Translations under genes and position numbers: made by a program
Shown here: positions 13,599-27,300 of the stretch, in pieces
Layout of the letters: every line of letters starts with the position of its first letter
How positions within the stretch are numbered: the stretch's first letter is position 1
Origin: Marsupella aquatica
Lineage: Eukaryota > Marchantiophyta
Direction of reading: 5' to 3'
NCBI GenBank assembly: GCA_973895155.1
Contig: OZ316895.1
Coordinates: 22,134,001 to 22,198,000 of the forward strand
DNA length: 64,000 nt
The notes under the pieces: model-generated
The model's database searches: none
Told to the model about the DNA's origin: nothing
What the model saw: the letters and a program-made list of their open reading frames with translations, nothing else

Positions 13599-13686
13599 CT
13601 CCAACTCGTTTGTAAGTTGCTCTTTGTGAGGAACAACTCTGGCTCCAACTCGTTTGCAAGCTGCTCTCTGTGAGGAACAATTGCTG
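13599..13686. repeat. 44-bp tandem repeat, two copies
   Basis: Units begin CTCCAACTCGTTTG at 13599 and 13643 and share GTGAGGAACAA near their ends. A few substitutions separate the copies. Confidence 0.85.
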
Positions 13687-16600
13687 AAGCGAACAAGTGG
13701 GTGATTGTAATGTGGTATTCAAGAATTCTTTCAACCTGATTTTAAAAGTTGTAAGCCTACTCGGATAACAGGACCTAGTAAAGTAAAGCAGAGACGCAAA
13801 ACATCCGTCATCATCCCCAGAGAATTTATTTCCTAACCTTGTTTTTTCCTGCTCCTCGTAAGAATCTGTCTCGTCGACAGTCTTAGCTTTTCATCTACAT
13901 ACTTCATTTCTACAGAAAGGTTTACTTACGTAAAAAATTATAACGGTGCAGAACCACTGCTCAGGAGTGACAACTTGCCAGCATTGAGAGCCGAACTATA
14001 TTGGAATCTCTTCCAGTGGTCCCAATGTAGAAAACTATAATTTCAAATTGTCTGATAAACAAAAATGAAGACACTCAAGTCGACCACTATAAGGCCCTTT
14101 GTATATCATTCAAAATCTGTTCGAATATTCACCTTACCACTGAAAACCCAGAGTAAGTGAGATATGCAGGTCTCATGTGAGTGGCAGCGGCTGCGTGGAC
14201 AGACAAAGCTCCGCGATGACTGATTGGTCTTGAACTCAGACTACAACAAAGGAATTGAAACAGGGTAAAAGAGAAGAACGTATCCACTGTCGGCAAGGGC
14301 GGGTCAGTGCGGGCCGTTAGAAAGAGCTCAGAATTCCAGCTTCGCAGCATATCAACAAGTCTCGCTGGTCCACCAGTAAGGTTCCAGCCTTCCTGTCTGT
14401 GCAAGGTCCAGGCCAGAGCTGAGCACGAACCAAAATCAAGCTCTCAGCCAAGGTCGGAGCTAGAACAGGCGCGACAGCTGCGTGGGAGACCACGTGATGC
14501 TCAGTGCTCTCCGCGCAAACTGACTCAGGGGAAGTGGGTAAAAGAGGGGGTGGTGGAAGAGAATTCGAATGAGGAGAAATGACGCCAGGACTTCCTTGCA
14601 TACTCCATTGCAAATTGAAATGAATATGACAAATGAGTAAACAGATCGAAATGGGACTGGCTGGAAGAGATTGAGAATTGTACCTCAACAGGATTGAGGA
14701 TTGAAGCCTGCACTGAATCCCGATCCACCTGTACAAATTTCTCACCTAAACAATACTCACTGAACGACGACGGCTTGGGAAAGCTGCTGTAGAGTGTCGA
14801 CACCGTGGAAATTACCGTTGTAGCTCCCCTGCAAAACTTTGCCCACCAAATCCTGAATCACCGACTTCAGAACTAAGTGGACAGGGCAGTGCTGTACAAC
14901 ATTGCACCCACTTTCACCGTACTAGAAGGTGTAAACAACTGGAATCAGAGTGGAGGTTGCTCAGACAATGCGAGAGAATGGGCTAAAGGAAGTTTCTGAG
15001 CTCTGGAGCACAATTATGTTCTGTACAACATTTCGATTTCCGGTACCGAAAGTCGAGAACTCAGTGTACTTGCAGTGACAGTTCGAAACTCGACACCTCA
15101 CATTACTTTGGCTTTATTAGTGTTTGGCGTTTGTCCGCTTTGGACCTCAGTGGTTTCCCTCCATCGGACTTTGTTTTGGCCACGTTTTGTAATTATGACC
15201 ACTTTCTTCTTTAGGAGGATCGAACCAGAACGACAAATAGGATCTCAAGAATCTGTAGATCTTCCTCAGGAAGAATCTTTAGATCTTAGGGACTTAGGGT
15301 GGTGCGGGTCTATCAGTAGAGCTCTCTAGAGTAGAAAATTCTCGTTCCCGGCTTCCCCCCTGACTTCTACGGAAGAGGACTTTTGGGAAGGTTTTATTGT
15401 GACAGAATCGAACCGAGTTCATCAGAGGCAACTTGGGACGCAGAATCTTCACAGCCTACTCTGGCTACTCATAGACAGATGTACCGCGTTTGGAGGACAA
15501 AATTATGATGAGCTCAGCAGCTGGGGGTTGCAGCAAAGGACCAATTGCAGTGAGCTTATGTTCGGTCACAGGTAATCCGAGGACGGGCGATCACGTACCA
15601 CTTGGTATGGCAAGGCACCACACCGCAGCGAATCGCCGGGGAAAAAATCACCCAACGCCATGCAGTAGCTGTGACCGATCTCTCTCGTCTCTCCGTCTCT
15701 CTCTCCAGTCCCCACCTCACTTTAGTGGTTGGCTCTTGCGAAGCTGCGCCCCGAGCAGTGCTCATAAATTGACGGCGGGTATTGTAAACATCTGGACTGT
15801 GCATTCATTCACGTGACTATGAATCGAAGGATAACTGTTTTGGAGTGAATACGTACTCGACTGGTAATCTAGTTCACCAAACCACGAATGAGAGAAATTC
15901 TTTTTAATCGACCCATTTTGTTGGGAGGTGTCGAGAGAGCACAGTGCAGTTTTCAATTTCTCAGGATTCACGAGTCGAGTTTCAATTTCTAAGGATTCAC
16001 GGGTGACCGGGAGCTCGTTGAGCGATTTCGCATTTATTGCTTAGGGTCATTCATGTTGTGTGTGATTCAGGAAGAAAGGCAACCTCGACTCTCATTTATG
16101 AACCTGAAGCAATCTGCGTCTGAATGTGGAACACTCTGTCGCAACGCTCGAAGTAAGTATGTCATTTTTTTTAACGTGTCAAAAGCTATGGAAGAGGGCT
16201 AACTTGAAGAGTCTCGAGCAGTCACACAAGACATGAACTATGTCATTTTTTGTCCAAGTGTCAAAAGATGTGTGTGACCCCGCTTTTGGGTGGGATGAGA
16301 ATGAACTCATAGACCAAACAGGTTTTGATTCTTGCACCTGGCCTGGCCCACTCATGTGGTCGGTCATTGACCCATGGTCTGGTCGATCTCTCATGTCGAG
16401 TGTTTATTTCCTGAGAAGGAATGCAGATTATGGGTGTGTAACCATGCACATTAGGGGTCTGTAACTATTTTTGGAAGTACCCGCCATTCCCAAAAATCTC
16501 TTGTCCAAAAGGAACCTTTTTCACACTAATTTCTTATTATTTTAATAATGGAGGCCTGGGCAGGGTTCCAGCCTGAACCCTTGCTCCAAGAAGCTCAGAG

Positions 16601-17429
16601 AATTTCCCTCAATTTGCCTATCAGGTTTTCCCTCACTTTTCCTCACTTTCTAGCCACAGGGTTACGGGCTAATAACCCCATACCAACCCCATACCAGACC
16701 GCCATGAGCCTGTACATTTCTAAGGTAGGGCAATGGGAACAAAGGCCTTCCAGACTTGATTAGCCTAGAAGTTGTCTCTGGTCCTAAATTTGTTTGTGTG
16801 CTCCCTGTGTACCATAATCCTACTAGGCATATGAGGTTGTTTGGAGAAAACGGGTAGGAAATTAAACTCCAGGCACTACAATCTGGGCTAGGGGGGGGGG
16901 GGGACCTTACTTGATTGTTTGCTCCAATCACAAGACTAATCAGTCTCTATATATGAGGGGGAGCTACTTGCAAAAGATATATGTAACACTGTGCCAAAGA
17001 AAAAAATAGTCAAACCAAGACACATGATACCAAAGGCAAAAGACCCAATAAGGTGGAATAGACTACAACACAGGTCTTCCTTTCACCAAGGCAAAGGAAC
17101 AGTGTGGGTTAGGGCAAACTCCCGGGGGCTTCAGTAAACATTAATCCAATAAGACTTATATAATCACAACCAAAAGCTACTCTTCAAGGCTTCCTGTCTA
17201 GAGTGAAGGTACTAACTATAGTTGTGACTCTTGGGACATAATTGAAATGGGGGGTGCGGGTGAAAACGAAAGATTTGGGGCAGGATGAGCCTCTGAAACA
17301 ACGCAGCATAAGAAGCCAATTGAACATGAATTGGTGCACGGCAGTCGACCATAGTAGCGGGTAATAATTCAAGCCAACCACGAGTAATACTTCAACGACC
17401 AACCTCGATGGCTCAACGAGAGGCGATGG

Positions 17430-17590
17430 ATTCAATTCACACCAAACTGTAGCTGTGTAGCAAGAGGCTGACGAAAATATAATATAATAATGACACCTGA
17501 CATTGATTCACACCAAAGTGTAAATGTTCCAAGAGGCTGACGGAAATAATAATGATACACGACATTGATTCACACCAAAGTGTTTCCAAG
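17430..17590. repeat. tandem repeat, ~70-bp period, about 2.5 copies
   Basis: ATTCACACCAAA(C/G)TGTA recurs near 17434, 17506 and 17567, each of the first two followed by AAGAGGCTGACG and an AT-rich ATAATAATGA stretch. Confidence 0.8.
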
Positions 17591-20500
17591 GCCCAAGGGG
17601 CTGCTGAGGAAGCTCATGATAAACCTTGATGAGAGCGCAGCGGGATGTCATTTCGGACCCAGAAACAAAAGGAATGTCCGGTCCGGTCCACCTGGCGGCG
17701 GGGCTGCGACACCGTCTGCACCGGAGAATCATTCCCGTGCGTCAGGATCCACTCCCTCTCAAAGCCCACGTTCGTACGGACGAGATTCGGTCATATCCCT
17801 CTCTCTCTCTGACTCTCCGTCCGTCAGTTTTCTGCATTTTGCTGTCTTCGCAAAGACGGTCAGAACTCCCGTCCGCTCATTCGTTCGATCGCCCGACTCT
17901 TGTGGCCTAAGATTGTGGCCTAAGATGAATTCTCAGCCTCTCGCTCTGGGCCCACCGCCCCCCCCCCCCCTCCATCCCGCGGGCAAAATGACCCACACCG
18001 TCCGTCGATTCGCGCATTTTAGTCCGTCCGTCCGTTCCTACAGAGCGGGGTTGGTGGGCCCGCCGTTTCGGTCGACATCAGTGCTCACACCCGCCAAGTG
18101 CGTCGTTTGTCCGGGGCGTTGTCTGTATCGCATGAGTAAAATTATTTGCCACTTTGCAGTTTTGCACGTGGACCCTGAGGTTCGGACACCACTACACCAG
18201 TGTCTTGTTCCTTGTGTGGGCTGGCCTTGGTCATTTTTGTGTCTAGACAATAGCACATCAAAAATTTGGGCTGGCAATGGTTATCTTTGCTCACATCAAA
18301 ATTTATACATATTCAGAACACCATTCAATGATTTTTTAAAAATATTTATATTTATTATGATATGAAGCAAAATGACACAATATACTATAAATTGTCACAT
18401 TTGAGATACAGTTACCAGGACGTGCCAGTGAGGTGTATATGGTAAAGTTATGCTCAAAGCCCGTGTGGGATATAATTCACCAAAAAACGTTCAATTGAAT
18501 ATTGAGCTCATTCAATTTGACGGTGCATTCTTGTCCAATGATGCCACACCCCCCCCCCCGCGGGCCGGTTATTATTGCCCATATCCCCTGGTAACATGCA
18601 CTAATGCACTTCATTCTTCAAAGATTCTTCAGCGCCACTATTTTTTATTCTGTTTCTCCTTCTACACACTTGAAGACACACAAATTTCATGCATTTTATC
18701 TTCTTTACCAACAGACAAGTACGGGACAAATCTTAAGGGGTCACCAAGAGACAAGTACAGGACAAACATTGAAGTACATCTGATGGGAATTCCCCTCCAT
18801 ACACGAAAAACATACACAAAGAAAATTCCTGGAGGAATCAATGTTTTCTCGTTCTGGCCAAGCTGGTATTCTTTGGGTATAACTAGCCCCTGCCATCCCC
18901 ATCCTTACTATCAAACATAATCTACATATCAAATTTCTCGTTTTGCTGAGCAATTTGCACCTATGGCTTCACTCTATGAAGCAGGTCCTAATGGTAGATT
19001 TCACTAGTGAAATATTATATGTACAACATAAGATAAGATCATAACCTTTTTTGGAGTCCCGTAACTGCGCTCTCTCCAGGTGCTGTTTTGTCCCTGCACT
19101 ACTTGGGCTTGTACTCCACCCACAGTGGTTAGTAAATGTTTGCTTCCAAAGCAGAAGCTGAGAATATCAAATGGCCTGGCATATTTTGTTCCCACAAGCA
19201 ACTAAGACTTTTCAATGAGATGGGGTTTGGCAAACTTTTGCCACGAAACATGTTGCTGCTGGCTACTTTGGGAACCTCACCCAGTAAAAGGTTCAGGTGT
19301 ACTTATGGGTGCTTTACAAGAAGGTGGGGGCCTTTCAGTCTCTCTTCATCCAGAGCAAAGTTGATGGCCATTTCTTTCCATAAAAGTTAAAATGCCTGAG
19401 CCAAAATGTGTCAAGTTGAAAATAATCAATGCAATTCCCTGAAACTAAGTGACCGTTTGCTCCAGGTTTTTAGATCACCTCAAGAATGAATGGCTAGGAT
19501 TGTATCTCTCACTTAGAACCGGCCACACTTCACTTTCCTCCCACATATGAATAGTTAGGATTGCATCTTTCACTTAGAAAAAAATAAAATTGCTGTCCCC
19601 AAGTCCTTGTAAAGTCACCCTTAATCTACCTTTCTAAAATCACTTTTGGTACCTCTTTCAGCATATTGTTTTTAATTTATTTTGGAAAACTGGGAGCTTT
19701 TATTAAACACCATGTGTGAAGTACACAAACAAGTGCAGGAAGAAGCGACAGAGAATTTAATGGACGATCCCAATTATAAATTTTAACCTGAAGAAGAGCA
19801 GAGAGGTCAGGTGAGCAAAACACACTACTGTAGATGACACAGTCAGGTCCGAGTACGACAAGTACAGAAGGTACATAAAAGTACTGTACCTACATTATAG
19901 GCCTTTCAACTTTTCCAGTTTCGACTGTTAGGACCTTTCTATTTCACAGGTGTTAATGCAATTGAAAACAGGAGCAAGGTGCACCACACCCAAACTAATG
20001 TCACTAATAAAGCTGATGCAAAGCAAGGATTCACAACCTAGGATTTAGAGTCAAGACCATGACTATAGCGGGCACAGCCAGAGTTGAGGTTGGTTGTTAT
20101 CGCACCAGTCCACCCAGCCCTAGGCCAGCTGACTAGAGTACTACATTCACAACTTCATATGTAATTGACAACCATTGGATGTGAAGGGGATAACCAATGA
20201 ACAAAAATAGTGGCATTGTGATAAACAGAACAAAACAATGGCAATGTTAGTACTGTGCCCCAAAAGAGTGACAATCTGGTCATTCCCTGGTTGATGAAAT
20301 TTTAGGCAAGGAATGCTGGAGAAGGTGCTCCAACACCAAGACAAATTCAATGACTGAAGCTTGATGTGAAGAAAGGATTCATGGACAATAGTTTAGAGTG
20401 AAGCTGTACACCGTGACTTTCGGTGCACCATCAGAGTGTAGGTTGGGGTGTGAAATGAGTGGATTGACGCAAGCATAGACCTCCCCCACTACTTACATTC

Positions 20501-22173
20501 AAAGTGTGAGTGGTCGGGCTACCGGTAGTAGTGAGCATTAATTTAGAATACCAACACCACACTTTGTGGGTGCAGTCAAAGTTGAGGGTGGGGATGTGAG
20601 GTGAATGGACGCAGCATAGAGGCCCCGCCTCTACTTATGTTCAAAGAATAAGTAGTGAGTTAATAAGCATTTTGATTTTTGGTTGATAGAACTATATTTG
20701 AATACAATGTACAGCTGACTTTCGATTTGATTCCTTGTTGGGTTTTCAAAATAACAATCCATAGTTGTGTGAATTTGACTTCTAGTGTGGAGGAAAACTA
20801 TGGGCGGGCTGAGTTTCAGCTGACCATGGCTACTACTTGCAATAAACTAAAAGAAGCTTGTTGTCAAACTTTGCATTTACTCCTTAAAGAAAGCAAACCT
20901 AGTAACCTTTGGAGACGCACTAAAAAAGCTCAAGACGACAATATTTGGCACATTGGGATGGTTTTTCAGGGCATTTCTGGCAAACCCCCAAAACAAGATT
21001 CCATTGGATACCAAGGGAGATATTATATGTCAAAGTTAGCTACTCAACAACTTTCAGAAGTGTGTCATGCGGGTGTGTATGGTGGTCAATGCATGTTGCC
21101 ATACTCTCTGCATGCCTACTAGTGGACACTGGGGATGGAATAGTCATCAGAAACTCACAACTCTATCAATTCTTTGTGAAAATGAGATAAATTTGACTGG
21201 TCTATCTTTTCAAACTGCTTCTACCTAGCCAATTCCAATCGCTTTCAAGGGAAATACTAAAGGGTAGAGAGAGAGAGAAGGTGTAAAAGGTGTCAGAGTC
21301 TAGGGGGTTGCATGGTTAATGGGCTGGGTCCATGGGAGCATTATCTATCTGTATCTATGTAAATTCAATTCCATATCTACAACAATAATAAGGGATCCCG
21401 TTTTCATATTTTGTCCCAATATAAAAAAAGCTCTTGGGCAAGAAAGATCCACAACCGTTGGATTCGTTTGGCTGTATTCTTTGACCATTGATGGAGAAAA
21501 TGGGCACCCTTGGTGCATATGTGCTTCCCCACACTGCCCCATAAATGCCCTGGCTCGACTTCCTATGGGCCGGCCCTCCTTGCGCCGTGCAACACACGGG
21601 CATAGGGCTGGTATATTATAACTTGCAATCAAAGTCTAGCTAACTTTCATAACCTTCTCCGAAGCGTGAAGCCATACGTCCGTCCTACTTCCTTTGGTTA
21701 CAACAAATATTGGTTGAATATGTTTGTGAATAGAGGGGGGCATGGGCAGATTTTGATCCTTAGATTAGGCAGGTGAGTATGGACAGTACGGGGAGCCCTT
21801 TCTATCACTCCTTTTTATTCATATGCATGGTTATCCGAGCTACTTTTAAATAAAGGAGTCGTTTGACTAGTTGAATTTACTTAAGAGAGGCTGAGTGGGA
21901 TTGGTGGAAGGTTGGAGATCCGGAGCTCCATGCCATGCTGCTGTGTCTGGCCCACTGGACTTGGGGGAGCAGCTAGAGTTGAGGTAGAGGTGTGACGGGA
22001 TAATTTACATCTCACATCTACTTTTGTTCAAACGAACGAAAGGCCTGGCTAGTAAAGAGAATTGAATATAATAAGCTCTCCCCGGCTCACCAAACAGCCC
22101 CACGATCAGGTAGTTCAGTACAGACATGGATTGCAAATGGGGTGACAAGCTTCCCACCCGTCCAGCCATTCAC

Positions 22174-22433
22174 CTCACCAAAGGCTGACGAGTCTCTACA
22201 CTTGCTGAGTCAAATACATTTGATCAAGAAATGGAAAGCTGCCATTCACACTCACCAAAGGCTGAAGAGTCTCGACACTTGCTGAGTCGAGTACATTTGA
22301 TCAAGAATGGGAAAGCTTTGCGAATGGGCCTACTACAAGCTTCCCCACCTGTCCAGCCTTTCACTCTCACCAAGACTGAAGTGTCTCTACACTTGCCGGT
22401 ATTGAGACATTTGATCAAGACTGGGAAGGCTGA
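22174..22433. repeat. degenerate tandem repeat, three copies
   Basis: Blocks beginning CACCAA(A)GGCTGA, followed by GTCTC(T/G)ACACTTGC and CATTTGATCAAGA, start near 22176, 22255 and 22369. A flanking CAAGCTTCCC(C)ACC motif is also duplicated (near 22148 and 22337). Confidence 0.8.
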
Positions 22434-23417
22434 ACTGTTTTGGCAAGGTGTGGCCTTCTTGATTGTGAAGTGCAAGACTGTCCACCTCCTAATAATGGCT
22501 ACCACAAGAACAGGGTGCCTAGACTAGGGCATAGTGAGGTTTCTGAAACGGGGCATGCAGGCTGGTCCCGCTTTAGTCACTCCCAGCCAGGCTCTATAAG
22601 TGGACCGTTGGGAGTCTCTAAGAACCTAAGAAAGGGGGCCCAGGCTGGTTGAGATTAATCAGATTGGACCCCCGAGCTTCATGCCATACTGCTGTGTGTA
22701 GCCCACCGTACCCACAATCATGGGAAGCGGGAGAGGACAGAGAGAATCGACCTGTAGCTGGCCTATATGACCATTCAGGCCGACGGAAGAGGTCCTAGCC
22801 TAGGACTCCTAGGCCATGCTTGACACTGTGGGAGTAGTTTTTTAATGGGGGCTGCTGCAATGCCATTAATTTATGTCCTTTCAGCTCCAGTCCAAGCTCT
22901 GGCTGCCGCTCGTTCATTCCGTCGTTTGTACGAAACGAGAGGCTGAGGAAAGCTGCTTTCGAGGGAAAGGAGCTCTGTTGAATGAAAGAAACTACTGTAG
23001 TTCGTCGAAAGGAGATGCTGGACACTGTGGGAAGCTTCGGCCATGCCATGCCATTAATTAATATGATTATGCCGTTCGTTGCCGTCGCAGATATGAAAAG
23101 AAGAGAGATAAACTTCCCTCAAAAGGAGTAGTGCTGAATGAAAAGAAACGAGCGGGTTGGGAGAGTCCAGTAGTTATTTGAGGGGAGATCGTTGTTTCTA
23201 TAGTCGTGTGAAGCATGGTGCAGGTGGGCGATTTTGCTAATTCGATTCGCGGTTTCTGTAGGGCCATGCTAGACAGAACCTCACAACCTCTGCCTCACAC
23301 ATTGCCCATGACGTAGTGCCACTTTGTCTAGATGGTGGAGGTTGCTTGGGTCTTGGTCCACGCCCCTGTTTGTCTCGTTCTAGGACAGGAGCGTGAGTAG
23401 GACTTCTCGTCTAGCCA

Positions 23418-24200
23418 AAGTTTGGAAATCAACTGGGAGCTAAACTTATTCTCTCTTTTCCTTGGGAAATAGATTATGTCACAAAACGTTTGATACATGC
23501 ATGTGAGACCGTTTTATTTCCCTAAATGTTAAGGCGCCCCATTGAGATCTGCTGAACAATCCTCTTGGGGAGCTTTACAGGGGATAGTGGTGACTTTTCT
23601 CCACCAATGCAAAGTGGAGGGTCGCTAGTTCCTCTAAAGATAGAATCAAGACCAAAATCCCTTTCAAAGGAAGTTCAGGGGGACTCAAATATAGCCTGCA
23701 GGTCCTACGATAGACCATGTCTAGGTTCGGCCAAAAAGTGTGCAGCACAGCCACTGCTTAGCCCACACACTCAAATTGGGGAATTTTTCTTTTCCCGATG
23801 GCCAGTCCCCCTCAACCCCACCACAGCCTGGTTGCTGAGAGACTGAAAAAAAACCAACTCAGAACATATTGAAGTCATCAACAGGTCATGTCATAGGCGG
23901 ATGCCCTATCCAGCCGAAGAGAACAATGTAAAAATATTTGAGACCCCTCATAAACACAAATCCCTTCCATGAAATAGCCACAGTTTGAAAATCAACTCGA
24001 GCTAAATTTATTCTCTCCTTTCAGTGGGAGTAGTAGATTTTATGTCATAAAACATTTGATTCATGCCTGTGATTTGACCATTGTATTTCACTGAATTTAA
24101 GGGGCCCATTAAAATAACCTTGTAGGGTGGCTTTAGGAGAAGCCAGGGAACTACCTGTAGTGAATGTTTTTCAGCATAGCAAGCGTGAGGGTCACTTTTT
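23418..24200. repeat. diverged direct duplication (dispersed repeat family)
   Basis: The sequence at 23418-23630 (TAGCCAAAGTTTGGAAATCA..., GTTTTATTTCCCTAAATGTTAAGG) recurs in diverged form at 23978-24200. Related stretches with GAACGAAGGAGCC-like motifs occur near 24260 and 30400-30660, so this is a low-copy dispersed family of unknown type. Confidence 0.6.
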
Positions 24201-25473
24201 GTTAGGAAGATATTCCAGACCAAAAATGTTTTGAAATTAACTCAATAGATCCAATCCTTTGAACGAAGGAGCCAAGGTTTGGAAATAGTCTCTCAAGGTG
24301 GTCTACCATCCTAAACTATAATACACAGTTGCGCCAAAAAATGGCATGGTCGTCATTCAAATTTGGAGTGTCCTTTTGGGTGAGAATAATTGAAACCTGT
24401 AAATATGGAACCAATAAGGGGGAAAATAAAAGGAACGTGAGAAAACCTGGTATAGGGCTTGGTGTGCACAAAACAAGTACACAAAGATGCACAAGACAGG
24501 TACTATTGTACCTTCAGGTATTGCATATGAGCTCATTACTCTTAGGAGCCCCAGGTACAAGGTACAAAGGGGATAGAGGTCCTATAAAAGGAGGTACAAT
24601 TGTACCATCAGAGTACAACTTTTAAGAGAGAGGGAAGAGGACTCAAATTTCCTTTTGGAGTTTGGAGCTCTCTATTCCAAGCCTATGTGAGTTTATAAGG
24701 GCTCCAGGCATTTAATGAGTACTTTTAAGCAACAACAATTACCCAATGGCAAGAAGAGGGAGTGTGAAGAGGAGCAATACCCATTACCCAATAGCTAGAA
24801 GAGGGAGAGCGATGAGGGAGAGTGAAGAGGAAGGGATGATGACTCCTGAGACTACCCTGGCCCTGGCCTCATCCAAACAACGTAGTTTTTAGGTGCAAAC
24901 TTTTGCCAAATTCCACCTCCCCAAAATATGTTCACCACTTTTTCCGTCACTTTTGCCAAAAAATTGCTAGATTCTTTGCATACCATTGGCCACTCTCCCA
25001 CCAAATCATGGACCCATTTGCCAAAATCTAACCGTTGTACGTCAATCTAGGGATATCTGATGAAGAAGATATAATTCAAGAAAAATTGTTGAAGAATACT
25101 CCTAGCATTTCCTTCCTTTGAGAGGCTGACATTTGTCACACTGGCCAAAAACAAAAAAATTATGTTGTAAAAAATGCTAGACCCAACATCCCGGGGTGGA
25201 ATGAAACCCGAGACCCCAAGGTCCCATCCCCAACCTAACTCAATCTTGCCCCGGGTTCCAACTCCCCAACAACCCCTCAGTTGTTGTTATGTCTTGCCAC
25301 TTTGTTTAGCACAGGAAGAGGCATGGGTTGGGGGCCAAAATATCTGGACCAAAGTTGGTCCGGGGGTGGCAGGTCCTCCAATGTTGGAAAGTGTTGCAAA
25401 CCACACCACCACCCTAGGGGGGCATGGTATTGGCGAGTAAGGAGCCAAGTAAACTTGGATGAGGTTACCAAAG

Positions 25474-25990
25474 GGGTTCCATGGAAGGGGTAGGCAAATT
25501 GTTTTGTTGAAAAGTGGGCTGAGTCGTACCGTTGCCCCAAGGGAAATTGGCATTGGGGCGGCCACAGCCAAGTAAGCGGCCATGGTCAACTTTAAGCAAA
25601 CTAAGCTTAAAGTAACCAAAAAAATTGGGGTTACTGATGGGGTTCCAAGATATATGCAAGGGCAGTTGAAAAGTCAGCCAAGCTGCTCCGTTACCCGAGG
25701 GGGTCTTGACATTGGGGCGGCCAATGCCAATTAAGCTATTGCGGCGACTTTAAGTAAGAACTCTAAGGTAGCCAAAACTTTGGGCCTAATGGGGTTCTAA
25801 GATGCAAGGGGTAGTGAAGAGTTGTTGAAAAGTCAGCCAAGCCGTGTCATTATCCCAAGGGGTCTTGGCATCCCGCTCGGCATTGGGGCGGCCAAAGCCA
25901 AGTAAGCAGCCATGGTAACTTTAAGTAAAAAGCTTAAAGTAACAAAAACTTTGGGGTTATCAATGGGGCTTCAGGATGCAAGGGGTGGCA
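25474..25990. repeat. tandem repeat, ~150-170-bp unit, about three copies
   Basis: Units start at GGGGTTCCATGG (about 25474), GGGGTTCCAAGA (25640), GGGGTTCTAAGA (25793) and GGGGCTTCAGGA (25964). Shared internal landmarks are AAAAGT(C/G)(A/G)GCCAAGC, CATTGGGGCGGCCA and GACTTTAAGTAA-like motifs. No transposon ends recognised. Confidence 0.85.
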
Positions 25991-26039
25991 AAAAAAGTGG
26001 CAACAACTTAACAACTTTTTTTACTTAACATGGTTTACT

Positions 26040-27300
26040 AGCAATATTTTCAATTGTACTTAAGAACATCTTTTACTTCACAACTTACATCTTTGTCTAA
26101 TGACATCCCTTTACTTATCGACCATTTTGTACTTAACAAAAAACTACTTAATAACATCTTTCGTAAAACATAATCTTTTACCTGACAACATCTTGGACAT
26201 AAAGACATCTTTGGTGCAACGACATCTTTTACTTCACAACATTTTTCACATAAGAACATTTTTTCTTCACGACACCTTTGGCATCACGACATCATTGTTC
26301 TTAATGACATCTTTTTACTTCACAACATCTTTCACATATTAACAACTTCTTTGGCAACATGACATCTTTTTTCTTAACGACATCTTTGGCAACATGACAT
26401 CTTTTTTCTTAAAAAAATCTTTGACAACACAACATGTTTTTACTTAACAAAATTGTTGGCAACATCACCTTTTTTCATGACAACATCTTTGGCAACACAA
26501 CATATTTTTTCTTAACGACATCTTTTGTGCAACGCACTGGTATTGAGCCATCTTTCACATATTAATGACATATTGGGTGAAACTACACCTTTTTATTTAT
26601 AACATCTTTTACTTCACAATCACTTAGTTTGGCAAAATGACACCTTTTTCTTAACGCCATCTTTCACATAATGATATCTTTGGAAAAATGACTTCTTTTT
26701 TCTTAACGACATCTTTTTACTTCATGACATCTTTCAGATAACAACATCTTGGGCGACACGACATCTTTTGTACAATGCACTGATATTTTTCCTCAATGAC
26801 GTCTTGGCCAACACGACATTTGTTTTCTCAACGACATCTTGGCCGACACGACTCTTTTTTCACAATGATGTCTTGCCCGACACAACATATTTTCTCTCAA
26901 CGACGTCTTGGCCGACATGACATCTTTTTTCTCAACGACTTCTTTGCCAACACAAGATCCTTTATCTCAATGATTTCTTGGCCTGTCACATGACATCTTT
27001 TTTATCAATGAGATCTTGGCCAACACGACATCATTTTTCTCAACGACCTCTTGGCCAATACAACTTTTTTTCTCAACAACCTCTTGGTCGACACGACATC
27101 TTTTTTCTCAACCAAATCTTGGCCGACACGACATATTCTGTTTATCATCAACATCTTGCCGACACAACATCTTTTGTTCTCAAGAATTTTTTGGGCGACA
27201 CGACATCTTTCTTCTCAACAACCTCTTGGCCGACATGACCTCTTTTGTTCTCAACAATATCTTGGCCGTCACGACATCTTTTGTGCAACGCACGGGTATT
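26040..27300. repeat. long degenerate minisatellite (GACATCTT...CTCAACGACATC)
   Basis: More than a kilobase is built from variants of CGACATCTTTTTTCTTAAC joined with TTGGC(C/A)(G/A)ACACGACATC, giving units of roughly 35-45 bp. The left half is more degenerate and T-rich; the right half (26800-27290) is more regular, with nearly invariant CTTGGCCGACACGACATC. Open frames of up to 120 codons here are repeat artefacts. Confidence 0.9.

Larger units (their letters stand above)
9201..17429. other. intergenic, no recognisable gene
   Basis: No ORF in this stretch resembles a known protein. It contains two short tandem repeats (listed separately), CT-rich promoter-like sequence at about 15680-15720, and a run of 13 G at 16891-16903. 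An unrecognised lineage-specific gene or non-coding RNA cannot be excluded. Confidence 0.5.
17591..25473. other. intergenic, repeat-rich, no recognisable gene
   Basis: The plus strand is open from 17565 to 18365 (266 codons), but the translation is proline/serine-rich with no family signature and the DNA has simple CT and TCCG repeats plus two C tracts (about 17958-17970, 18549-18559). This fits promoter-like or low-complexity DNA better than a gene. The rest holds degenerate tandem and dispersed repeats. No tRNA, rRNA or recognisable CDS seen. Confidence 0.5.

Noticed and set aside
17565-18365. 266-codon plus-strand open frame
   Set aside because: Pro/Ser-rich low-complexity translation over CT and C-tract DNA, no family signature, and a competing open frame on the same stretch.
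20679-21122. 147-codon plus-strand ORF
   Set aside because: No motif, no splice context and surrounding AT-rich repeat DNA; within chance expectation.
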